From Mangrovibacterium sp047972415 (GTDB taxonomy: Bacteria > Bacteroidota > Bacteroidia > Bacteroidales > Prolixibacteraceae), in NCBI GenBank assembly GCA_047972415.1, contig JBKEAN010000203.1, positions 1 to 25,196 of the forward strand: 25,196 bases of DNA, in the 5' to 3' direction. Shown piece by piece: positions 9,901-15,251 of this stretch. A program made the position numbers and the translations under genes. The notes under the pieces were generated by a model. That model was not told the DNA's origin. It searched no databases and saw only the letters and a list, made by a program, of their open reading frames with translations. The number at the start of each line of letters is the position of its first letter. Positions within the stretch are counted from its first letter, which is position 1.

Positions 9901-10071
9901 TTTGTAATTGCCGTCGATATCGGTAATGACGCCAATACTTGTTCCTTTTACGACAACAGCTACTCCGGGAATAACTTCAGTTTTAGAAGTAACGTTCCCT
10001 GAGATTTGCTTTTGAGCCCATAACATGGATGTACTCAAAAAAAGAATACTAACAATAAGTAGTTTTTTCAT
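6925..10071 (-). CDS. SusC/RagA-family TonB-linked outer-membrane transporter
   Basis: The 1048-residue protein has a signal peptide (cleavage after SMLWA), a carboxypeptidase D regulatory-like domain (about 22-95: QISGNVTSKTEVIPGVAVVV, then DIDGNYKINVPG), the SusC-specific link DEVVAIGYGVVKKSDLTGSV, a plug domain (about 115-240, with APLYIIDGVEM and DASATAIYGSRGANGVIIIT) and a C-terminal 22-strand barrel ending in FGVNLTLK. It imports oligosaccharides with TonB energy together with SusD. It is the first gene of the PUL transport/enzymes unit; its 120-bp upstream gap carries three 12-bp direct repeats and a 15-bp inverted repeat, probably the control region. There is no N-terminal anti-sigma-binding (STN) extension, so regulation by an ECF sigma/anti-sigma pair is unlikely, fitting the adjacent membrane regulator instead. 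Confidence 0.97.
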   Translation of the reverse strand: MKKLLIVSILFLSTSMLWAQKQISGNVTSKTEVIPGVAVVVKGTSIGVITDIDGNYKINVPGSDNTLIFSFMGKKSKEVAVGNQSVINVDLEDDDYAIDEVVAIGYGVVKKSDLTGSVSRVTTKDLEQRSVGSTEQLLQGATPGVQVTTTGGAPGADVNVTIRGGNSLNASNAPLYIIDGVEMNSSSAFYSSTESSGSTPAPSPLSMINPNDIESFDVLKDASATAIYGSRGANGVIIITTKKGKIGTSTIQLSVSQSVSDLLKKIDVINSKDYALLRDEAAVNSGVATIYGDPSEPSSYDIYTKNVNWQDQMYRTAIGRDINLSIRGGKNGVNYSFSGNYNDTEGVIINSDQRRISLRSNVKVEATKFLEIGADTYFSNTMSNIVPYSNKGINGFFSPIMMAVQFRPYDSAWDEDFDVNLDDLINDGSAPYNPITQIRNTIDEQRLNFAQSNLYGNIKLAKWLSFKSSFGFNYSNALRNSFWGRGTQQGDFQNNIVARGDKENFDYLNENTLSYDFTLNEKHRISGVLGESAHKWIYRSLSNRASGFDVPSLGYESFKNAAVVGVPDALHLEWGLLSFFGRLNYTYDDKYLFTFNGRYDASSHFAKGNKWGFFPSAAFAWKIKNENFMSEAKKISDLKLRLSYGASGSQAIDPLSIIPLLETGSRYPVSNTFAPGVISLPFLYNNKLSWETTYQANIGVDFGMFNNRLTLTADYYQKSTKDLLLNKDLPVTSGFPSGTIINGGEVQNRGWELQIGGDIIRKQDMRLNASVSLSQNRSKVKYLDGDDYIYGSAISGIDGGYPSISYLNGTVGLFYGYQTNGIYQTAADAVDAPTKSGVAPGAGDIIYVDQATVATTADDGTVTWSGDGEINDDDRVVIGNPEPDLIFGFNLNFDYKNFGLGMIFNGTLGNDVLNLNRMVWEGMNIWDGRYSQTQAAFDGRWVDESTPATYAKPSMKTVNPDYLDRYVEDGSFLRMQSISLSYDWKPKGKSIISSVKPYFSASNLFVITNYSGYDPEIRGVSTALSPGIDLGAYPIPRTFKFGVNLTLK

Positions 10072-10096
10072 AACATATTCTTAACCAGGTTTTGCT

Positions 10097-10111
10097 GTGA
10101 AAGTATTTCAC
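10097..10111. promoter_or_regulatory. Perfect 15-bp inverted repeat upstream of susC
   Basis: GTGAAA (10097-10102) and TTTCAC (10106-10111) are perfect inverted copies separated by 3 bp. The site is 26-40 nt before the susC ATG, in the expected core-promoter or 5'-leader region. It may be an operator or an RNA hairpin; I see no convincing TAnnTTTG -7 box close by. Confidence 0.45.
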
Positions 10112-10114
10112 GTA

Positions 10115-10150
10115 GGGGTAAGAAAAGGGATAAGAAAAGGGGTAAGACAA
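10115..10150. repeat. Three tandem 12-bp direct repeats upstream of susC
   Basis: The units are GGGGTAAGAAAA (10115-10126), GGGATAAGAAAA (10127-10138) and GGGGTAAGACAA (10139-10150), with one or two mismatches between units and no gap. They lie 44-79 nt before the susC start codon, directly downstream of the regulator gene. Head-to-tail sites at about one helical turn are the type of array bound by SARP/OmpR-like regulators, so they are a candidate binding array for the neighbouring regulator (inference). Confidence 0.7.
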
Positions 10151-10191
10151 CTAGAAAACGATAAAAAATCGAAAATAAAATGCCGCGTTGT

Positions 10192-12630
10192 TTATTTCAA
10201 CCATTCAAAATCCTTCCGATAGGCTTCGCCGTAATATTTTTCCCAATTTTTTGCAAACTGCTGGTAGCATTTGAAAGCATCGTTTTGGGAGCCTGTATTT
10301 CTCAGCAATTCAATTTTTTGAAGGAACATTGTTTCATCAACCGGATCAATTTTCATCAAGGTATTAATTATATCCAGCTTTTTGGCTGGCTCGAACAACG
10401 GACCGCAAACATCCAAAAATTGCTCCAGAATACTGATTGACTGATCGTTTACTTCTTGTTTGATGGTATCAACAAATTCGTTGCTGATGTTTTCGGCAAA
10501 AGCGCCCTTGCCTGCTATCCGTTCAAAAAGTTCATATGCTTCTACCGGTGGCTTCCCGCCACTTTGTTTCAACAAGCCTGCCAACTTAAACCACTGCGCC
10601 AAATCGCACTCCACCCCGTCGCCAAAACAAACCGACCATTTTTTACGGTTGTGCACTACCGTAAGTATTTCGGGCGGGAAAATCGATCGCAGTTCCTGCA
10701 CATAGGTTCCCCTTACGTTTTTCGATCGCTCGGGTGAATAGCCCGGCCAGAAGTTATCGGTTAGTGCGTTCGACGAAATTCCGCCTTCTTTTAAAGTATA
10801 ATAAATTAAAACAAGCAGAAATGAACTTTTTTTAGCAGACAGGCTTTCCAACCTGTTTTTGCCGTCACTGTCGTACACTGCAAAATTTCCGAAACAGTGT
10901 ACTAGCTTCTTCCTTTCCGAACTATCGGAAACTGCCATTTGTACAAGTTCGGGAAGAACTACGGCCACTTGCTTGTTTTTACCACCCCGCTTATAACGCA
11001 ACAACAATAGCACAACTGCCAAGAGCACCAGCAACAAAACGGCCGGTATCCAATACCGTTTCCACGGAAAAGCCATACTGCCTAAATTGATCCCACTCTC
11101 GTAAATTCCCTGGATTTCTTCTTCGCCAACTGCACGCGACCACATGGCCAGTTCGGTTATTTTTCCACTAAAAAATTCGTTCCACTGGTCGGTACCCAAT
11201 GCAAAATTGCCATCGTGTACTTTATAATCCAGCGCCGGGCGCACATCCGTAAGAACGCCATCGACAAAAAACCGCATTTGCTTTCCTTTCTCATATACAA
11301 AAGCAATATGCTGCCAAACACCGGTTTTAACAATTGATTTTTCGCTGCGGTCGTCAGTCACATCAACTGCAGTAAAACAAAGTACCCCTTCCCGTATTTT
11401 CAGGCAGTAACTTCCAATTTTAGAGAAGATAGGAAAGTTGCCGTTTACGTTTTCCGGTTTTACCCAGCAGCAAACCGAGAAGGAAGTTATTGCGGGCTCT
11501 TCTTCCCGAAAATTAAAATACAGGCAATTCTCTTTTCCATCGAAACTTGCCGGAAAATTACGTTCCCCTTCTTCGGCATAATCAACCTTCGAATAAACGA
11601 TATTGTTTTGAAAATCAGAATCAAAACCCACCTTGCGGTTTAACGGAAGGTAAAAAAGCAACGAGGTTGTAACGCCAAGTTCCGTAGCCAATATGGTCTT
11701 GTGCAGGTTAAAGTTATTGGAATTGAATGTAAATATTTCGGGAACAAACCGATATCCGTCCTTTTGAGGAACAATGGTATAAAAACCCTTGTTGTACAAA
11801 ACACTGTCCATTCGTTCGTGGGCAATGTATAAATGGGTTATTCCCTGCGTTTCGAGCAGTGGGAAACCATCAAAACGAACGCCATCGAGGTAATTGCCAT
11901 TGGTTTGCTTAATTGACAACCGTAAGGTGAACGAAATGGTGTTGGCCAAACGATTAACCTCCTCCGGCGTATTGGTAACGATAAAATTCGGGATTTTACC
12001 CGTTTTTTGCAGAAAATTGACTGCGACTTGGTGCAAATCATGGCTTACCAGCAAGGTGTCGGGATCTTCGGATACCATTTGCCGGTCGAACCGAAACAGG
12101 GTAAACGGATTTTCGGACGGGTTCGTTTCAAATACTTGTTCGCTAAAACGCGGGAACAGCCGCCCTACACGGACATGTGTCAGGAATTTTTCGGCTGCGA
12201 TTCCTTCGCCCTCAGCTGTTTTCCGAAAAAAGAACACTTGTTTTCCGTACTTTAACAGGGAGTCGCACAAAAGAGCCTCCTCCGTTCCGTCCATTTCAAC
12301 GAGCTTATTCCGAAGCGAAGCATCAATTTGCCCGGTCTGTCTTACGTCGGCCTGTTGCTGTATAAACACCAGAAATTCCGACGGATTATCGGTCAAAAAA
12401 CGATTGACCTGAGTAAAAAAAAGTGATGACAACTGGATGTCCGACCCCAATAAAAATCCTCGGTAACCGGCCGAAAATAAGGAATCGACTGGGCCTTTAA
12501 GATCGGTGACTGCTAAAACAAGTTCATCGGCATATTTTTTTTTCAATAGCACAGGAGAGCCGCCAACAGCATATGGCAGCACCCAAATCAATATTAGGAA
12601 TATGGTTTTAACTCCCATGCTACGAAGCAT
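10192..12630 (-). CDS. Membrane-spanning one-component regulator: PI-PLC-like + LamG sensor, TM helix, SARP-like DNA-binding domain
   Basis: The 812-residue protein starts at ATG 12630 (an ATG at 12618 is equally possible). Parts in order: signal peptide or anchor (7-23); a region resembling a degenerate PI-PLC X domain (about 30-235), with AGYRGFLLGSD, FLTDNPSEFLVFI and GKIPNFIVTN matching conserved strands, but no His-containing GTH motif, so likely not an enzyme; a small beta domain (236-310); a LamG/concanavalin-like domain (about 335-515, with SFSVCCWVKPE, WQHIAFVYEKGKQMRFFVDG, GKITELAMWSRAV); a transmembrane helix (526-545); then a cytoplasmic winged-helix OmpR/SARP-like part (about 575-670, KKSSFLLVLIYYTL, RGTYVQELRSIF) and helical TPR/BTAD-like repeats to the end. 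It probably senses a glycan or envelope signal outside the inner membrane and controls the adjacent susC operon. Domain borders are by eye. Confidence 0.8.
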   Translation of the reverse strand: MLRSMGVKTIFLILIWVLPYAVGGSPVLLKKKYADELVLAVTDLKGPVDSLFSAGYRGFLLGSDIQLSSLFFTQVNRFLTDNPSEFLVFIQQQADVRQTGQIDASLRNKLVEMDGTEEALLCDSLLKYGKQVFFFRKTAEGEGIAAEKFLTHVRVGRLFPRFSEQVFETNPSENPFTLFRFDRQMVSEDPDTLLVSHDLHQVAVNFLQKTGKIPNFIVTNTPEEVNRLANTISFTLRLSIKQTNGNYLDGVRFDGFPLLETQGITHLYIAHERMDSVLYNKGFYTIVPQKDGYRFVPEIFTFNSNNFNLHKTILATELGVTTSLLFYLPLNRKVGFDSDFQNNIVYSKVDYAEEGERNFPASFDGKENCLYFNFREEEPAITSFSVCCWVKPENVNGNFPIFSKIGSYCLKIREGVLCFTAVDVTDDRSEKSIVKTGVWQHIAFVYEKGKQMRFFVDGVLTDVRPALDYKVHDGNFALGTDQWNEFFSGKITELAMWSRAVGEEEIQGIYESGINLGSMAFPWKRYWIPAVLLLVLLAVVLLLLRYKRGGKNKQVAVVLPELVQMAVSDSSERKKLVHCFGNFAVYDSDGKNRLESLSAKKSSFLLVLIYYTLKEGGISSNALTDNFWPGYSPERSKNVRGTYVQELRSIFPPEILTVVHNRKKWSVCFGDGVECDLAQWFKLAGLLKQSGGKPPVEAYELFERIAGKGAFAENISNEFVDTIKQEVNDQSISILEQFLDVCGPLFEPAKKLDIINTLMKIDPVDETMFLQKIELLRNTGSQNDAFKCYQQFAKNWEKYYGEAYRKDFEWLK

Positions 12631-13074
12631 AAAATTTTTGTGTCTTGTTAGTTTTTATCTGACATCTTGCTGCAAATCCGAAAGCCAGCACCAACTCTTT
12701 TGTGATGGCACCTGACTGCATTACTGCACCTGTACACCAACACCTTGCGTATCGAATCAATGACCGCTATTCCCCAATATAAGCCATCGCTGTCGTCTTT
12801 AGCTTTCTTTCAGACTAAAACCGATGTCCCCCCCGGTTTCGCGCTCGTGAAATTACGAGAATTGTATTATCCTGCAAAATCCTGGCCCCTGTTCTCAACG
12901 TTTATTACGATGCCGTCTCCTCTACAGCAAAATTAGCTCTTATAAAAACCGTATTATTTACTGGCTATTCGTCGCATTTACACATCAGCAAAGGCTATCC
13001 AATAATTTTTGTTGACTGAATCTGAACCGACAGGCAAAACAACCTCACGGTATTGTTTCGTTCCGCAGTAACCA
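12631..13074. other. Intergenic region, 444 bp, no gene seen
   Basis: No credible coding frame with family resemblance is present. It separates the PUL regulator start (12630) from the acr3 stop (13075), so it must hold the regulator promoter. Two short inverted repeats are visible: AAACCG/CGGTTT (12818-12823 and 12834-12839, around a C-run) and CTCGT/ACGAG (12844-12848 and 12855-12859). Their role is unknown. No match to TAnnTTTG was found in front of the regulator. Confidence 0.5.
13037..13058 (-). terminator. Weak stem-loop after acr3
   Basis: On the minus strand AAACAA, ten bases, then TTGTTTT: a six-pair, AT-rich stem beginning 17 nt after the acr3 stop codon, with a short T-run at its 3' side. 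It is the best terminator candidate for the arsR-arsC-acr3 operon but is weak. Confidence 0.3.
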
Positions 13075-14106
13075 TCAATATCGCCATTTGTTGGCCAACG
13101 CAACCAACGAGAGCATCACAGGTACTTCAACCAAAACACCAACCACCGTAACCAAGGCAGCAGGTGATTGAAGCCCAAACAAAGCAATCGCAACAGCTAC
13201 GGCAAGCTCGAAAAAGTTGCTGGCACCAATCATCGCTGCCGGGGAGCAAATCGCATGGGGCAGCTTCAAGCTTTTTCCACCAAACCAGCTAATAAAGAAA
13301 ATAAAGTAGGTTTGAATGACCAGCGGAATGGCTATCAGTAAAATTATCAAGGGGTTTTGGCTGATGGTACTGCCCTGAAAGGCAAAGAGCAGAATCAAGG
13401 TGAGCAGAAGCGCGACAATCGACACGGGCTTGAAACGCGGAAGAAATTGCTCGCGGAACCACTGCTCGCCATGCCGGGATAGCAAGAATTTGTGGGTGAA
13501 ATAACCCGCCACCAGCGGAACCACTACAAACACCACCACGCTGGCCACCAGCGTATCGTATGGGATCTGAACCTGGGCAATTCCGAGCAAAAAGCCCACG
13601 ATAGGTACGAAGGCAATTAAAATAAGGAGGTCGTTGACGGAAACCTGCACCAGGGTATAATTGGGGTCACCATTGGTAAGGTAACTCCAAACAAACACCA
13701 TTGCCGTGCAAGGAGCGGCTCCCAACAGGATAGCACCCGCCATATACTCGCCGGCCAACTCGGGCTGAATAAAAGCGGCATAGATTTTCGTGAAGAAAAT
13801 CCAGGCAAAAAATGCCATCGTAAAGGGTTTAATCAACCAGTTGACCACAACAGTCAGGATTAATCCCTTCGGACGTTTACCCACATGGCGGAGACTGGAG
13901 AAATCGACTTGCAGCATCATGGGGTAAATCATGAGCCAAACCAGAATGGCTACGGGAATATTCACCTTGTAAATCTCCATCCGGCTCAAGGCTTCGACTG
14001 CTTCCCCACCAATATTTCCTATGAAAATACCGGCAGCAATGCACAAAGCCACCCACAACGTGAGGTACTTTTCAAAAAATCCGATTTGCTTTTTAGTTTG
14101 TTCCAT
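13075..14106 (-). CDS. acr3: Arsenite efflux permease, ACR3 family
   Basis: The 343-residue integral membrane protein has about ten hydrophobic helices and the usual ACR3 length. Recognisable ACR3 blocks are YPMMLQVDFSSL, NWLIKPFTMAFFAWIFF, LLGAAPCTAMVFVWSYLTNG (Cys133 in the position of the family's essential Cys) and PAAMIGASNFFELAVAVAIA, which carries the conserved Glu of the second half. The protein exports arsenite, and sometimes antimonite, using the proton gradient. It starts 2 bp beyond the arsC stop, so it is surely co-transcribed and probably translationally coupled with arsC, completing a reduce-then-export pathway under the upstream ArsR. Confidence 0.96.
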   Translation of the reverse strand: MEQTKKQIGFFEKYLTLWVALCIAAGIFIGNIGGEAVEALSRMEIYKVNIPVAILVWLMIYPMMLQVDFSSLRHVGKRPKGLILTVVVNWLIKPFTMAFFAWIFFTKIYAAFIQPELAGEYMAGAILLGAAPCTAMVFVWSYLTNGDPNYTLVQVSVNDLLILIAFVPIVGFLLGIAQVQIPYDTLVASVVVFVVVPLVAGYFTHKFLLSRHGEQWFREQFLPRFKPVSIVALLLTLILLFAFQGSTISQNPLIILLIAIPLVIQTYFIFFISWFGGKSLKLPHAICSPAAMIGASNFFELAVAVAIALFGLQSPAALVTVVGVLVEVPVMLSLVALANKWRY

Positions 14107-14108
14107 GC

Positions 14109-14534
14109 TTAGCGTTGCGGTTTAATTTCGTCGAGGTAGAGCTGGTAAAAACGGGATTTGATTTCGTCGCGCACGCGAACAAATTCGCTCCAGATAAACT
14201 CGTCGGTACCAACAGCATGCGAAGGGTCGTCGAAGCCAATATGCAGGCGGTGTTTCACTTTACCGATAAAGGCCGGGCAACTTTCGTTGGCGCCGCCGCA
14301 AACAGTAATCACATAATCCCATTCCTCGTTAAGGTATTTCGAAACCGAATCGGAGCTGTGCCCGCTGATGTCGATGCCGATTTCGGCCATGGCTTTCACT
14401 GCTTTGGCGTTCAACTTACCCGATGCTTCGGTTCCGGCCGAACAAACGTTGATATTGGGGTCGAACGACTGTAAAAAACCATGCGCCATCTGACTACGGC
14501 AGCTATTGCCTGTACATAAAATCAATACGTCCAT
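14109..14534 (-). CDS. arsC: Thioredoxin-coupled arsenate reductase, LMW-PTPase fold
   Basis: The 141-residue cytoplasmic enzyme begins with the phosphatase-type loop CTGNSCRS (Cys7 nucleophile, Arg13), and later has VITVCGGANESCPAF, giving Cys79 and Cys86, which correspond to the Cys pair of thioredoxin-dependent ArsC that relays the disulfide. FDDP (about 101-104) contains the general-acid Asp region. It reduces arsenate to arsenite, to be exported by the adjacent ACR3 permease. It sits 20 bp after arsR. A plain LMW tyrosine phosphatase is the alternative, but the extra Cys pair and the neighbours favour ArsC strongly. Confidence 0.95.
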   Translation of the reverse strand: MDVLILCTGNSCRSQMAHGFLQSFDPNINVCSAGTEASGKLNAKAVKAMAEIGIDISGHSSDSVSKYLNEEWDYVITVCGGANESCPAFIGKVKHRLHIGFDDPSHAVGTDEFIWSEFVRVRDEIKSRFYQLYLDEIKPQR

Positions 14535-14554
14535 TGTTTCACTATTTTAAAAGG

Positions 14555-14890
14555 TTATTTGCAGCATGAAATGGTGGTTTGTTTCAACGAACCGACAAAA
14601 TCGGACAAAAGCCCGTCGAGCAGAGCAATCCCCTCGGGATTGAGGCAATAATTGGTCTTAACTCCTTCAACAGTTCCCTGCACCAAGCCAGCCCGTTTTA
14701 GCTCCTTCAGGTGTTGGTTAACGGTGGTGCGGCTAAGCGGCAAGTCGTCGGAAATGTCGCCGCTTATACAGGTGTTGGCCTTAGCCAGGAACAGCAGAAT
14801 CTGGAGCCGTGCGGGGTGCGACAGGGCTTTAAACAAATTTGCCTGCCGGCTCAATCCGGCGTCGAATAATTCGGTTTTAGCTTGTACCAT
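14555..14890 (-). CDS. arsR: ArsR-family metalloregulatory repressor of arsC-acr3
   Basis: I use the ATG at 14890 (MVQAKTELFD); a TTG two codons upstream is less likely. The 111-residue protein is a winged-helix repressor: FKALSHPARLQILLFLA (helices 1-3), LSRTTVNQHLKELKRAGLV (recognition helix region, about 52-70) and the wing GTVEGVKTNYCL. Cysteines available for As(III) or Sb(III) are C41, C82 and the C-terminal pair C109-C110; the classical alpha3 CVC motif is absent, so the site is of a non-canonical type. It heads the arsR-arsC-acr3 operon, and a palindromic ATATACGT-based site lies 28-66 nt upstream of its start, probably its operator. Confidence 0.93.
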   Translation of the reverse strand: MVQAKTELFDAGLSRQANLFKALSHPARLQILLFLAKANTCISGDISDDLPLSRTTVNQHLKELKRAGLVQGTVEGVKTNYCLNPEGIALLDGLLSDFVGSLKQTTISCCK

Positions 14891-14917
14891 AACCAATCAG
14901 TTTTTAATATGTCGTGA

Positions 14918-14956
14918 ATATACGTCAAACTAATTTATTGGGACGTATATATACGT
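14918..14956. promoter_or_regulatory. Candidate ArsR operator with ATATACGT half-sites
   Basis: ATATACGT (14918-14925) is followed by the perfect 14-bp palindrome ACGTATATATACGT (14943-14956). The palindrome's left half ACGTATAT is the inverted copy of the first half-site, giving an IR with a 17-bp spacer as well as an overlapping compact palindrome. The site lies 28-66 nt upstream of the arsR ATG, typical for ArsR autorepression. Confidence 0.65.
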
Positions 14957-15198
14957 TAAAATTTGATTAAATTGTGAATACCAAATGCAGTACACCGCCA
15001 CCAGAAACTATCTACTTTACTAATTATCAACCACTACAGCTATCCATATTGCAAAAAAACGACGCTTCGATCAGTGCGTCTTGGGAACAATAAACCGATG
15101 CCCTGATCCGCCATCGAAAAACCGACCAATAGCCACAAGTTAGGAGAGGAGCCTACTGACAGACGAGCAAATGCCGTCAGATTCGCCATTTCTTGGGA

Positions 15199-15229
15199 TT
15201 TCAGTGTCGGTTTAGGAAGCTTAGCTTTG
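15199..15229 (+). promoter_or_regulatory. Bacteroidota-type promoter of the TonB receptor operon
   Basis: TAGCTTTG (15222-15229) matches the TAnnTTTG -7 element exactly, and TTTC (15199-15202) lies 19 bp upstream at the place of the -33 TTTG element (one mismatch). Transcription would start near 15236, about 16 nt before the ATG at 15252. Confidence 0.6.
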
Positions 15230-15251
15230 CCGGTGAACCAAATCTACGAGA

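Larger units (their letters stand above)
14891..15251. other. Divergent control region between arsR and the TonB receptor operon
   Basis: The 361-bp gap holds no gene. It contains the ATATACGT palindromes near arsR (14918-14956), a GACGC/GCGTC inverted repeat (15061-15065 and 15076-15080, 10-bp spacer) of unknown role, and a TAnnTTTG-type promoter in front of the TonB receptor gene (15199-15229). No recognisable Fur box was seen. Confidence 0.6.
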
